64,000 bases of DNA from the NCBI GenBank assembly GCA_016432545.1, contig CP066694.1:558001-622000 (forward strand). Direction: 5' to 3'. The notes under the pieces were generated by a model. It did no database searches and had not been told where the DNA came from. It saw only the letters and a list, made by a program, of their open reading frames with translations. This DNA is from an archaeon (lineage in GTDB: Archaea > Thermoproteota > Nitrososphaeria > Nitrososphaerales > Gagatemarchaeaceae). Both the position numbers and the translations under genes were made by a program. Shown in pieces: positions 9,701 to 17,576 of the stretch. Every line of letters starts with the position of its first letter. The stretch's first letter is position 1.

Positions 9701-12700
9701 CACTGAAGCTGAGTTGGGGGCGACGCCGTTTGTAACCGTCACAGGAGACCCCACCTGCGTCTGTCCCGCCGAGCAGAGCCCGTCGGAGTATCGGTAGTAG
9801 GTCACAGTGCCCCCGGCGGTGCTTGTCACGCCCTCCAGTGTTGCCTGGTCGAACACTGACCCACCTGGGAGGATTACATTCGCCGACAGCGTTGTCGTGA
9901 ACGACGGGATGAAAGTCTGAGACACGAGCAAAGGCTCGCAGGGACTGGTCGCAGCCGCGTTGTTCGCGTCGCCCGAATAGACTGCGTTCCAGCTCAGTGT
10001 CCCCGCGGAGTTGAACGTTACAGAGGCGGAGTTCGGCACCGCCCCGTTGGTCACGGTCGCGGCCGACCCCACCTGGGTCTGCCCAGCCGAGCAAAGGCCG
10101 TTGGAGTACCGATAGTAGGTGACGGTCCCTCCCGCCCCTGGTGTCACGCCGATCAGTGTCGCCTGGTCGAAGACGGAGTTCCCTGGGGTTATCACGTAGG
10201 ATGAAAGCGTGGTGACCACACCAACTTTGGAGTTGGAGTTTGTAACGAAGAGGGGCTCGCAGGGGCTGTTGGCCGCGGCATTGTTCGCGTCTCCTGAGTA
10301 CACTGCCTTCCAGGAGTAGGCCCCGTACGTGTTGTAGGTTACTGAGGCTGAATTCGGGGCAACACCGTTCGTGACCGTCACTGGGGACCCGACCTGGGTC
10401 TGGCCGGCCGAGCAGAGCCCGTCTGTGTAGCGGGAGTAGGTGACCGTGCCACCTGCGGTGCTAGTGACGCCCTCCAAGGTCGCCTGGTCAAAGACTGAGC
10501 CGCCAGGCAGGATCACGTTTGCCGACAGGGCGGTCGTAAAGGACGGGATGAAGGTCTGTGCCACTAGCAAAGGCTCGCATGGGCTGGTAGCGGCGGAGTT
10601 GTCGACATCACCGGAATAGGCGGCGCTCCAGCTGTAAGTCCCGGCAGTGTTGTACGTGAAGCTCGAGGAGGCAGGGACCAGTCCGTTGGTCACAGACGCG
10701 GGCGAGCCAACCTGGGTCTGCCCCGAGCTGCAGAGTCCGTCCGAGTATCTGTAGTAGGTGACCGTGCCTCCGGCCGCGATGGTGACTCCAGCGAGCAACG
10801 CTTGATCGTAAACCGAGTTGCCGGGCGTAATCACGTTCGAGGAAAGGGTGGTGATGATGGCCCTTACGAAGGTCAGAGAAATCGACAGCGGCTCGCAGGC
10901 GCTGGTCGTGGGGTTGTTCTTGGCGTCTCCCGAGTAGACTGCAACCCAGCTGTAGGAGCCTGCCGTTGCGTAGACGACGGACGAGGAGTTGGCCCCAACA
11001 ATTCCGTTGGTGACAGTCGCCTGGCTGACCTGGAGCCTGCCGCCCTGACATATGGCGCTAGAAGTGTATCGATAGTAGGTGACCGTCCCGGAGGCGTCAG
11101 TAGTGACCGCGGAGAGCCTCGCCTGGTCGAAGACCGACCCGCCGGGCAGGATTACGTTTGACGAGAGGGTAGTCACGAGGCCAGGTACGAAGGTGTCAGT
11201 GACATACAGAGGCTCGCATGGGCTGTTCGCTGGGAGGTTGTTGGCGTCCCCTGAGTAGATCGCGTTCCAGCTGTATGAGCCTGCGGTGTTGAAGGTCACG
11301 GCGTTGGAGCTCGTCTGGACGATGCCGGCCACCACATCCACGGGGGAACCTACCTGGGAGGGCGTGCTGGAGCAGTCGCCGCTTGTAGAGTAGTAATAGA
11401 AAGTTACAGTTCCCCCCGCGCCCGTCGTCGCCCCCGCGAGGGTGGCCTGGTCGCTCACCGAACCGCCCGGCTTGATTACGCTGGAGGAGAGGGTGGTGGT
11501 AAGGGACGGCTGGATGTTCGATGAAGTGGCGGTCAGAGGCTCGCAGGCGCTTGTAGCGCCGGCGTTGCTTCCGTCTCCCGAATAGACTGCCTTCCAGCTG
11601 TACAACCCCGCGACGGCGAACGTCGCAGAGGGAGAGTTGGGAACCAGCCCGCTGGTGACTGTCACCTGCCCGACCTGGGTTTGACCTGTCGTACAGGTCC
11701 CGTCGGAGTACCTGTAGTATGTGACGGTGCCGCTGGCGGTGACAGTGACCCCGTTGAGCGTCGCCTGGTCGTAGACCGAAGCAGGGGGGACTACGGTTGT
11801 CGCGGAGAGCGTCGTGACTATCGTCGTGAGGATGCCGGATGCCGTGTTGATCAGGAGGGGCTGGCAGGATCCGGTGGCAGCGTTATTGGCCCCGTCGCCC
11901 GAATAGATCGCTCTCCAGCTGTAGAGGCCTGGGCTGCTGAAGGCGACCGCCGCAGAGTCAGGCACGATTCCGTTGACAACAGTGACCGAGCTTACGATTA
12001 TGGGGGTCCCGGTGCAAATGGGGCTCGAGGGATTGAAGTATTCGTAGGTTACTGTGCCGCTCGCGGTCGGCGTGACGCCAGCGAGGACCGATTGGTCGAA
12101 GATCGCATTTCCGGGGAACGCGTAGCTGGCGTTCAGGGTCCCGATTATCCCAGGGAGGACCGGCGAGTGCTCGGAGAAGTTCGAGCCGACCCCCTGAGTC
12201 GTTGTGAATACGTTTCCGGTCTTAGTGATGACCCCCAGCGTGTAGCGACCATCAGCGAGGGGCGCATAGTTGGTGTCGAAGAGTATCTGAGAGCCGGCCC
12301 CGCTGACGTCCAGCGCGAGCGGTATGGAACCATTGAAAGCAGGCGCAGAGTTCGAGCTGAATGGGCTCATGATAGTCTGCGTGGTCAGCATTGCGGTAGC
12401 GTTCGGGACCAGGTTTCCGTTCGGGTCTGCCACGAAAGCTGCTATCAGGTCGAGGGGTGCGCCGCCGGTGTTGTTCACCCAGACCTTGAAGGTGTTGGAC
12501 CCGGTCCCGTTGAGCCCGAGCTGTCCCGACACGGAGACGGACTCTCTGCTCTTGTCCTGGTTGAATATCTGATTTCTCTCTTCGGCCTGGCTGAACTGGC
12601 CATTGAGTGTGTTCGAGAAGAGGAGGAAGCCGAGGCCTGCGGTGAAGATCAGCGCGAACATGATTATCGCCGCGATGATCCCCGAGATTGCCTTCTGCCT

Positions 12701-12724
12701 GCGCCTGCCCCTTAAGAGTCTCAA
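6701..12724 (-). CDS. Giant pilin-like protein: prepilin N-terminus plus 13 Ig-like repeats and TIG-like C-terminus
   Basis: 2007 residues from a TTG start. The N-terminus RRRQKAISGIIAAI followed by a hydrophobic helix (residues 13-35) is a class III (prepilin) signal, with predicted cleavage after Ala12. A short pilin-like beta domain follows. Then come 13 repeats of about 95-105 residues, each with a start like TTLSANVILPGGSVFDQATL, an internal GLCSAGQTQVG and a closing VYSGDANNAAANSPCEPL; the two cysteines per repeat suggest one disulfide each. The last 450 residues carry a cysteine-rich segment and two IPT/TIG-like domains (GSSVTLTGSGFTASAPIGFS). There is no second membrane helix. It begins 4 bp after a small pilin gene, and the ATPase/platform operon lies downstream on the same strand. 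A role as a long adhesive, possibly tip-located pilin is inference. Confidence 0.85.
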   Translation of the reverse strand: MRLLRGRRRQKAISGIIAAIIMFALIFTAGLGFLLFSNTLNGQFSQAEERNQIFNQDKSRESVSVSGQLGLNGTGSNTFKVWVNNTGGAPLDLIAAFVADPNGNLVPNATAMLTTQTIMSPFSSNSAPAFNGSIPLALDVSGAGSQILFDTNYAPLADGRYTLGVITKTGNVFTTTQGVGSNFSEHSPVLPGIIGTLNASYAFPGNAIFDQSVLAGVTPTASGTVTYEYFNPSSPICTGTPIIVSSVTVVNGIVPDSAAVAFSSPGLYSWRAIYSGDGANNAATGSCQPLLINTASGILTTIVTTLSATTVVPPASVYDQATLNGVTVTASGTVTYYRYSDGTCTTGQTQVGQVTVTSGLVPNSPSATFAVAGLYSWKAVYSGDGSNAGATSACEPLTATSSNIQPSLTTTLSSSVIKPGGSVSDQATLAGATTGAGGTVTFYYYSTSGDCSSTPSQVGSPVDVVAGIVQTSSNAVTFNTAGSYSWNAIYSGDANNLPANSPCEPLYVTDTFVPGLVTTLSSNVILPGGSVFDQARLSAVTTDASGTVTYYRYTSSAICQGGRLQVSQATVTNGIVGANSSSVVYATAGSYSWVAVYSGDAKNNPTTSACEPLSISLTFVRAIITTLSSNVITPGNSVYDQALLAGVTIAAGGTVTYYRYSDGLCSSGQTQVGSPASVTNGLVPASSSFTYNTAGTYSWSAAYSGDVDNSAATSPCEPLLVAQTFIPSFTTALSANVILPGGSVFDQATLEGVTSTAGGTVTYSRYTDGLCSAGQTQVGSPVTVTNGVAPNSASVTYNTYGAYSWKAVYSGDANNAAANSPCEPLFVTNSNSKVGVVTTLSSYVITPGNSVFDQATLIGVTPGAGGTVTYYRYSNGLCSAGQTQVGSAATVTNGAVPNSASVTFNSAGTLSWNAVYSGDANNAAATSPCEPLLVSQTFIPSFTTTLSANVILPGGSVFDQATLEGVTSTAGGTVTYYRYSDGLCSAGQTQVGSPVTVTNGVAPNSASVTYNTYGAYSWKAVYSGDANNAAANSPCEPLFVTNSNSAVGVVTSLSSYVITPGNSVYDQATLIGVTPTAGGTVTYYRYSNGLCSAGQTQVGSAATVTNAVVPNSASVVFNSAGTLSWNAVYSGDANNAGATSPCEPLLVSQTYIPAFTTTLSANVITPGQSVFDQATLEGVTTTAGGTVTYSRYSDGLCTTGQTTVGSPVTVTNAVVPSSSSVTFNTAGAYSWKAVYSGDANNAGATSPCEPLYVAQTYIPAFTTTLSANVISPGGSVFDQAYFEGVTSTAGGTVTYNRYSDGLCTTGQTQVGSPVTVTNGIAPASSTVVYSTAGAYSWKAVYSGDANNAAANSPCEPLLVLHTIISSFTTTLSANVISPGGSVFDQATLDGVTSDAGGTVTYYRYTASGICQGTRVQVSTSSVVNGKVSSNSSAFAYSSAGSFSWVAVYGGDANNNPATSPCEPLLVTNLNFVSAIITTLSATSVLPATSVYDQANLIGVTTNAGGTVTYSYFTGAGCGGMATTVGVAVTVTNAVVPNSASVTFNSLGAFSWHAVYSGDSNNAGATSSCEPLVVTQGCDPTTTTCRATSSSGLGYIALDFDSFRSWGTVVTGGNGCLPGASGCHLDNYNSFGCANNPFNTNCIGGTFNVKNAPTGWTTVSPLTNTGKVLVFSANLSDTDTTGHRNIVLDADSLFFITNQPPGSSSKNFVWYIGSVSSTGLITCGGTSGSGTPVCLGDGILLPAPDVTTNSLHPVTVYFTGTPMGNSCSATTCPAAGGTGPGSFYLHGVFGVGCTTLGYTGCTGSVVPVGENEPLVLTYFQTPGTLSLAPVSGKLGSSVTLTGSGFTASAPIGFSYDGNVLTTSPAAVTATGAGAIPGATTFLVPTSGGGTHSVVATDAQGNTAQAVFTVSPAPTLSLTITSGPHGSNTVTTLSGSNYANSKSYSYCLSSSATTATCVSSSFTLTTSGAGAIPGGVTLTVNQATAGTYYVIVYDTTTSVVAASATFTET
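8008..12140 (-). repeat. Coding tandem repeats, 13 Ig-like units of about 300 nt
   Basis: Thirteen in-frame units encode Big_3-like Ig domains inside the giant pilin-like protein. The period alternates slightly. Units 6-7 and 8-9 form a duplicated pair with an offset of 639 nt (213 residues; compare 10542 with 9903) that is almost identical in protein sequence but carries many silent differences. The outer units 1, 2, 3 and 13 are the most divergent. Confidence 0.9.
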
Positions 12725-12728
12725 TTTC

Positions 12729-13358
12729 TTAGACCTTCAATTTCGGAAAGCTCAGGACGTATCCGTAGCCCCCGCTGATGGTGACAGTGAAGGAACTTCC
12801 GCTGTCGAAAGCGTAGTCGTTCGGGCATCCTGCGGCAATCCCTGGAATGTCAAATTTGAAGTCGGTCAGAACGTTGATCGGGAACGTGGTCACCGCAAGA
12901 GGTGTACGCGATATGGGAAATGCGGGAGGCGATATCCAGGTCTCGTAGAGCGAAAGGTCGCTGATAGGCGCGCTGGTTTCACAAAGGACGACGTTGTTGG
13001 CGTTCGTGACGATGATGCTCTTCTGGCCAAAGTTGACGACCGACTGCACACCGGAGAGCTTGCCCGAGATTAGGACGCTCGTGATGTTGAGGGCGACTTT
13101 TCCGTTGTTGTAGATCCAGAGGTTCAGGGAGTTCCCGGCGGTCGTGTTGGGGAATGAGGAGAACGGCACGACGAACTTCTCGCGGAGCGCGTTTATGTTA
13201 CTCCCTACGCTGGCGCCGAGCTGGCTCCCGCTGGTTGCCAACTGGCCGTTGACGAACCCGATGGCTGCGACGCCGCCAATCAGAGTTATCGCGATGGTGA
13301 TGAGGGAGGCGAACAGTTCGGAGAGCGCCCTCCTCTCGGAGGAGTGACCTAGCTTCAA
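12729..13358 (-). CDS. Small archaeal type IV pilin-like protein
   Basis: 209 residues from a TTG start. The leader ends SSERRA, with predicted cleavage after Ala11, then LSELFASLITIAITLIGGVAAIGF: the short basic leader plus hydrophobic helix of an archaeal prepilin. The rest is a beta-rich ectodomain with a few cysteines (CETSAP, GCPNDY). The gene is directly upstream (4 bp) of the giant pilin-like gene and probably co-transcribed with it from an AT-rich promoter at 13385-13400. It could be a major or minor subunit of the same filament. Confidence 0.85.
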   Translation of the reverse strand: MKLGHSSERRALSELFASLITIAITLIGGVAAIGFVNGQLATSGSQLGASVGSNINALREKFVVPFSSFPNTTAGNSLNLWIYNNGKVALNITSVLISGKLSGVQSVVNFGQKSIIVTNANNVVLCETSAPISDLSLYETWISPPAFPISRTPLAVTTFPINVLTDFKFDIPGIAAGCPNDYAFDSGSSFTVTISGGYGYVLSFPKLKV

Positions 13359-13384
13359 TACAGTCTGTTTTTTCTTCTGCCGCC

Positions 13385-13400
13385 CTTTTATCTATTTAAT
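13385..13400 (-). promoter_or_regulatory. TATA/BRE-like promoter of the pilin operon
   Basis: On the reverse strand this reads ATTAAATAGATAAAAG, about 27-42 nt upstream of the TTG start of the small pilin at 13358. It lies in the 169-bp divergent gap between oppositely oriented pilin genes. The spacing fits an archaeal TATA box with a short leader. Prediction from sequence only. Confidence 0.5.
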
Positions 13401-13527
13401 CGTTATGAGTTGATGTTAGTGTTTAGTGTTCCATCAGAGGGTAAGTTCGCCCCGATATCATGGCAATTTATGCGAAATCTGATTCGAGTTCAGCTTAAAA
13501 ATCGCAACTCAGCTGCATGATACGTCG

Positions 13528-13977
13528 ATGCAACTCCGGCGGGGCAATAAGAGGCGAGGAGTCGCCGAGCTGCTGTCTGAAGTGATTCTGATAGCAATCA
13601 CTATGATTTCGGCCGCCGCAGTTTCTGGTTACTTCTACACAAGCCTGAATTCTTACCAGAACGCCGCCCAGGTCAGCGCGCTCGTATCGTCGTGCAACTG
13701 GATGACTGGCGTCTGTAGTCTGAGTCTGACAAACACCGGCACGATCGACACCAATGTGATTTCTGGCTCCGGGTGCGCGAGCCTCGACTTCTCGGGGGTC
13801 AAGGTGATGGCGAGTTCGTGCGCCGCGACAGGAGGGTCCATCAAGAGCGCGAAGACCACCATGGTAGCGGCGAATTTCGGAGGTCCGCTGAGTCCGATAC
13901 CTCACGCAGGGCAGAGGTTGACCGGGTCGATCAGCCTGACGAACGGCGCAGTCTTGTACTTCGCCGGCACTTTCTAG
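13528..13977 (+). CDS. Small archaeal type IV pilin-like protein
   Basis: 149 residues. The leader ends GNKRRG, with predicted cleavage after Gly11, followed by VAELLSEVILIAITMISAA, a typical archaeal prepilin N-terminus. The ectodomain has a cysteine pair (SSCNWMTGVCSLSLTNTG) that matches the next gene (VSCDAASGRCTVGLLNTG), so the two are paralogues. A TATA-like AGCTTAAAAATC lies at about 13494-13505. It is divergent from the other pilin operon, so this locus has two promoters facing apart. Likely a filament subunit. Confidence 0.85.
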   Translation: MQLRRGNKRRGVAELLSEVILIAITMISAAAVSGYFYTSLNSYQNAAQVSALVSSCNWMTGVCSLSLTNTGTIDTNVISGSGCASLDFSGVKVMASSCAATGGSIKSAKTTMVAANFGGPLSPIPHAGQRLTGSISLTNGAVLYFAGTF

Positions 13978-14119
13978 GATTGTGGCCGGTCGCCCGGCTT
14001 CCGGGGTCGAGGGTCAAAGTTGCCATGGTGAACTTTTGTAGACCCCCAAAATCGTATCATGTGAAGATTTGTCATCCATAATGGTTATTAGGAACTTTTC
14101 AGGCCCCTTTTTTCATAAG

Positions 14120-14551
14120 ATGAACATACGCAACAACAGCGACAGAAAAGCCATCTCACCAGTCCTAGCAACAGTCATCCTCATTGCAATCACCCTCGTG
14201 GCTGCAGTGGCGATCGCAGGTTTCGTCTTCGGGCTCTTCGGCTCGTTCACGAACACCGCACAAGTCTCAGCGAGCAATGTCTCATGCGATGCCGCATCGG
14301 GACGCTGCACAGTGGGGCTTCTGAACACAGGAACATCCAACACATCAACTACAGGCTCTTGCAGTGAAACGTACAGCGGAGCCACTCAGACCTCGAACAA
14401 CAGCACACAAGCAGTCGTAACGGCGGGTGCCGGAGCGGTATCCTTCACCTGCTCGTTCGCATGGGTGCCCGGAACCTCCGGTTCTCAAGTGACAGGGTCG
14501 ATTTCCCTAACTAACGGCGGAAACGTCCTGTTCTCGGGATCGTTCTCCTAG
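14120..14551 (+). CDS. Small archaeal type IV pilin-like protein
   Basis: 143 residues from the ATG at 14120. Upstream in-frame ATGs at 14069 and 14081 would add residues before the short basic leader and are less likely. The leader MNIRNNSDRKA precedes ISPVLATVILIAITLVAAV; RKA/ISPV is the classic archaeal flagellin-like/pilin processing site. The ectodomain is short, Ser/Thr/Gly-rich and has three cysteines in the region shared with the upstream pilin, plus one further (FTCSFAW). The same end motif (GSISLTNGGNVLFSGSF, compare GSISLTNGAVLYFAGTF) confirms duplication of the 13528 gene. Together they look like a two-gene pilin set for the ATPase/platform encoded at 3-6.6 kb. Confidence 0.87.
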   Translation: MNIRNNSDRKAISPVLATVILIAITLVAAVAIAGFVFGLFGSFTNTAQVSASNVSCDAASGRCTVGLLNTGTSNTSTTGSCSETYSGATQTSNNSTQAVVTAGAGAVSFTCSFAWVPGTSGSQVTGSISLTNGGNVLFSGSFS

Positions 14552-14728
14552 ACACACAATAGATGGTAATTGGCGCACAGCCTAAACAGGCATGTGCGCA
14601 CTTTCTTATTTTGAAGGAAAAAGAAGAATGTTCTCACTCCCCCTCTTGACCATCGAACTTCCCCCGAGCCCGAGTTAGGACTTCGAATAGAGTAAAATAC
14701 GCCTCCCATTCACGCGGACAGACTATTC

Positions 14729-15274
14729 ATGGGAAAAGACGACCTACCAGGTTCTCCTATAGAAATCGACTCGGAGGCGGGCGTGATTCAGGAGAAGCCG
14801 CTGGAGTCCAGGGTGATGACGATTAGCGCCCAGGGGTGGGCCAACGTCAAGGTCGAGCTGGACAGCACCTTCATGTCGGGAGCCGCGATCATCATGCAAC
14901 GCATGGGCTACAGCTATGGCAGGTACATCGCCAGGATTGCCAAGCAGAAGGCCCAGAAGACCAAGAAGGAGGTCAACTCGAAATCGGTCTTTCAGGTAAT
15001 CCTTGACGCGGCGAAGGCCCATGGGTGGGGACAGTTCAGTCTGAACAGCGGCAACTTCGAGACGGGGGTGGCCTCCATCGTGGTGAAAGACTGCTTCTTC
15101 TGCCTGTTTGACAAGAAAGGAACTGTCCCTCGGTGCAACTATCTGGTTGGAGTGGTAGGGGGAGTTGCCGACGAATTGACTGGGTTCTCGCACCGCGTGG
15201 GAGAGGGGCGGTGCGCAGCCAAGGACGACGGGCTCTGTGAAGTGAAGGTCGAGCGAGTCACTGCGGCGAGCTAG
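14729..15274 (+). CDS. V4R domain protein
   Basis: 181 residues. After about 35 N-terminal residues the sequence follows the V4R (4-vinyl reductase-like) small-molecule sensor fold: a mid region with FMSGAAIIMQRMGYSYGRYIARIA, a GWGQFSLNSG segment, then a cysteine-rich end (KDCFFC, VPRCNYLVGVVGG, GEGRCAAKDDGLCEVKVE). The same cysteine pattern ends two ACT-V4R proteins 4-6 kb downstream. V4R domains bind hydrophobic ligands or tetrapyrrole intermediates in characterised proteins; the ligand here is unknown. The N-terminal segment matches no domain I recognise. The gene stands alone, 80 bp before the next gene. Confidence 0.75.
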   Translation: MGKDDLPGSPIEIDSEAGVIQEKPLESRVMTISAQGWANVKVELDSTFMSGAAIIMQRMGYSYGRYIARIAKQKAQKTKKEVNSKSVFQVILDAAKAHGWGQFSLNSGNFETGVASIVVKDCFFCLFDKKGTVPRCNYLVGVVGGVADELTGFSHRVGEGRCAAKDDGLCEVKVERVTAAS

Positions 15275-15353
15275 CGCACTGTTGGCCTTCGAAACCCAAA
15301 CACGGATTCCTGGTTCATAACCCATTATAACGCCGGAGAGCTCTCGTGCTCTC

Positions 15354-15998
15354 ATGATTCAGGAGCAAAGAGGAGAGGCGCCGGAGCCCCCCGACGCTTT
15401 TCCCGAGACCCTGGGCCAGATACAAGGCGAGTATCTGCACCTGAGGGAGCTGATGGAGAAGGAGAGGAAGTACACGCAGAGCCTCGCGGAGCTGATAGGC
15501 GCGGTCCAGCAGGAGGTCGACGCCCCGATCCCGCTGAGCAGGGGCGCGTTCGCCAGCGTCCCGATCGACGTGAAGTCGGCGTTCCTACTTCCCGACGCGA
15601 ACGTCCTCGTCGTCGACTCGTCGGGTGGTAAGGCTTCCAGGCCTCTGAAGGCGATGCCAGTGGAGGTTATCATGGCAGTCGCTCACGAGAGCACGGCCGA
15701 GCTCAAGAGGCTCCTTGGAGACCGGCGGAGGGCGCTCGCGAAGAGAGTTCAGATGCTGGAGAAGGTACTGGACGAGCTCGGGAAGATCAAAGAAACGATG
15801 AGGCCGGAGACAGCCGCCCGAGCGGAGCCGGAACCCGAAGTGCATCACGATGCAGTGCAAGAGGAAGCCCCGGTGGTCAAGACAGACGCGAAAGAGAAGC
15901 AAGTGGCAGGGGCCGACTACAGCTACACCGGGTCCTTCGAGGAGAAGCGGCAGGCGCTAAACGGCAAGCAGTTCCCGTTCACAAACTCGACAACCTAG
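15354..15998 (+). CDS. Unknown protein with coiled-coil segments
   Basis: 214 residues, no family recognised. Residues about 20-55 (GQIQGEYLHLRELMEKERKY) and 100-145 (ELKRLLGDRRRALAKRVQ) are charged amphipathic helices likely to form coiled coils. Between them is a short beta segment (VKSAFLLPDANVLVVDSSG). The last 60 residues are acidic and low-complexity. No signal peptide or membrane helix, so it is probably cytoplasmic. The general layout resembles prefoldin-like or scaffold proteins, but I would not assign a function. Confidence 0.6.
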   Translation: MIQEQRGEAPEPPDAFPETLGQIQGEYLHLRELMEKERKYTQSLAELIGAVQQEVDAPIPLSRGAFASVPIDVKSAFLLPDANVLVVDSSGGKASRPLKAMPVEVIMAVAHESTAELKRLLGDRRRALAKRVQMLEKVLDELGKIKETMRPETAARAEPEPEVHHDAVQEEAPVVKTDAKEKQVAGADYSYTGSFEEKRQALNGKQFPFTNSTT

Positions 15999-16052
15999 GA
16001 CTCCGCGAGGTAGGTATATCTTGGAGCAGGTCGCGTCAGTGACCGCACCCCG

Positions 16053-16490
16053 TTGAGTTCAGTCAAACAGCGCTGGTCCCGCAGGTACCACGAAGTAAAG
16101 GAGAGGGACGAGCGCTGGATCAGTAGCATCGACATCAGGATGATGAACAGGGCCCTCGGAGTCTTGTTCGTCGCGTTCGTCTCCCTCAACTTCGTCGACG
16201 TCCTCACGACCCTTGCTGCCATCTCGAACGGGGGGGCCTATGCGGAGATGAACCCGATCGCCGCGGGGTTGTTCAGGCTCGGGTTCGGAGGATTCGTGCT
16301 CGCCCTCGGCCTGAAGTACTTCCCAATCGTTCCTCTTGCGTACGGGGTCTTCATCAAAGAGACCGCGGCCCGCTCCGTGCAGGTCCGCACTGTCAAGCTG
16401 GCCACGCTCTGCGTCCTCGGGGCTGCGGATGTGTTCTATCTGGCGGTCGCGATAAACAACCTGCTGAACCTGGCGATAGCCCTGGGCTGA
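16053..16490 (+). CDS. Small integral membrane protein, DUF5658-like
   Basis: 145 residues from a TTG start. A basic N-terminus of about 25 residues precedes three or four hydrophobic helices. The core ALGVLFVAFVSLNFVDVLTT, then EMNPIAAGLF, GLKYFPIVPLAYGV and LGAADVFYLAVAINNLLNL, matches the pattern of DUF5658 membrane proteins (helix with N-x-x-D, then NP, then further helices). Function of that family is unknown. The neighbours on both sides are small unknown genes on the same strand. Confidence 0.65.
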   Translation: MSSVKQRWSRRYHEVKERDERWISSIDIRMMNRALGVLFVAFVSLNFVDVLTTLAAISNGGAYAEMNPIAAGLFRLGFGGFVLALGLKYFPIVPLAYGVFIKETAARSVQVRTVKLATLCVLGAADVFYLAVAINNLLNLAIALG

Positions 16491-16545
16491 ACGCGTACAC
16501 ACAGAGGAAAAACCGTTATTAGGGAAGGACAGCCTAAACACGACT

Positions 16546-17010
16546 GTGATCCCTGAGATCTCTTTCGACACGTCCACCTCCATGCTGAAGTTCCATGCGA
16601 CGGCCGACTTGAGGAGGTACCTGAAGAGGGCGCTGGAGGCGAACTTGAGAGAGATGGACAAAGTCAGCGACGTCATCGCGCTCGTGATGCGGGATGACAG
16701 GATCGACTCCGAGAGCCCGAGCGTCAAGGGCTGGGTCAAGGCCGGCACGGTCTTTGTCAACAAGAGCGACCCCGAGAAAGCGACTCTCGACGTTCTCTTC
16801 GCGCTGACCAGGGAGATCAAGCCGAGGATCGCCCAGATACAGGAAGCGTTGAAGGCGACGGAGAAACTGGAGTCCCTGGGCGTCGATGCGGAGGACGCCC
16901 TGCTCCTGTACACAAAGTTCGGCATGCCGGAGAGGTTCATCGTGATCAAGACTGATGCGCCCGAAGAACAACAGACTTTCGAGCTCAAAGCAAGCTACAT
17001 CACGCAGTGA
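16546..17010 (+). CDS. Unknown cytoplasmic protein
   Basis: 154 residues from a GTG start, no family recognised. A short beta start (EISFDTSTSMLKFHATAD) precedes mostly helical, charged sequence (RYLKRALEANLREMDKVSDV, then FALTREIKPRIAQIQEALKA). No signal peptide, membrane helix or metal motif. The preceding 55 bp contain AT-rich promoter-like sequence (CGTTATTAGG near 16514). Codon use is like the neighbours. Confidence 0.55.
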   Translation: MIPEISFDTSTSMLKFHATADLRRYLKRALEANLREMDKVSDVIALVMRDDRIDSESPSVKGWVKAGTVFVNKSDPEKATLDVLFALTREIKPRIAQIQEALKATEKLESLGVDAEDALLLYTKFGMPERFIVIKTDAPEEQQTFELKASYITQ

Positions 17011-17128
17011 TTGGCTCCCATCCGCTCAGTTGTTGCGAGATTGAACGGAAAACTGGCGCAGGCCTTGTTGATTTTTCTACGCGCTTCTCTCAGTTATTAA
17101 CCGAACACCGAGATGAGTGAGGCGGGCA

Positions 17129-17497
17129 TTGGTAGAGCTCAGGGTCCGATTGGAGAAGATCGAGGCCTCGAAGCTCGTCCCTGAGTCGACGCCCGACCAG
17201 GAAGTCGTGTACAAGGTCAACGTGTCTTTGAAGGAGGTCGAGAGGAATCCGGGCGATGTCCGGTTGGCCTTCTCTCTGGACGTGACGGCGCAACCTGCTG
17301 TGGCCAGGATCACCATGGTCGGCTCGGTCGAGATCGTAGGAACAAAGCAGGAGACTCAACAGCTCCTAACATCTGAGAACCCTAAGCTGGCCCCACCGAT
17401 CCTTACGAAGGTGTATGAGAGGACCTATGGAACCCTGTACCTCATCTGCGATGCGCTTGAAGTGCCTCATCCGTTGCCCACCCTGCTGAGGGAGTGA
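17129..17497 (+). CDS. Unknown small protein, possibly SecB-like fold
   Basis: About 122 residues if read from TTG at 17129; a GTG at 17117 is an alternative start. The pattern is strand-rich (ELRVRLEKIEAS, then VVYKVNVSLKEVE, VRLAFSLDVTA, ARITMVGSVEIVGT) followed by a C-terminal helix (PPILTKVYERTYGTLYLICD) and a short LP-rich end. Four long strands then a helix is reminiscent of SecB-type chaperones, which also occur without Sec in some archaea, but this is a shape argument only. No cysteines in metal-type pairs. Confidence 0.55.
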   Translation: MVELRVRLEKIEASKLVPESTPDQEVVYKVNVSLKEVERNPGDVRLAFSLDVTAQPAVARITMVGSVEIVGTKQETQQLLTSENPKLAPPILTKVYERTYGTLYLICDALEVPHPLPTLLRE

Positions 17498-17576
17498 GAG
17501 GCTAACCTGCCCTACTATTCCGATTTTACATGAACAAGCCTTAACTACCCCTATGTGCTTTCGTAAGGGTGCGAGC

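Noticed and set aside
8008-12140. Repeat array as CRISPR or satellite DNA
   Set aside because: The repeats are about 300 nt, in frame, and encode Ig-like domains; there are no short identical direct repeats with unique spacers.
11681-12715. 344-residue forward-strand frame opposite the giant pilin-like gene
   Set aside because: Arg/Gly/Asp-rich shadow frame without any domain, promoter or ribosome site.
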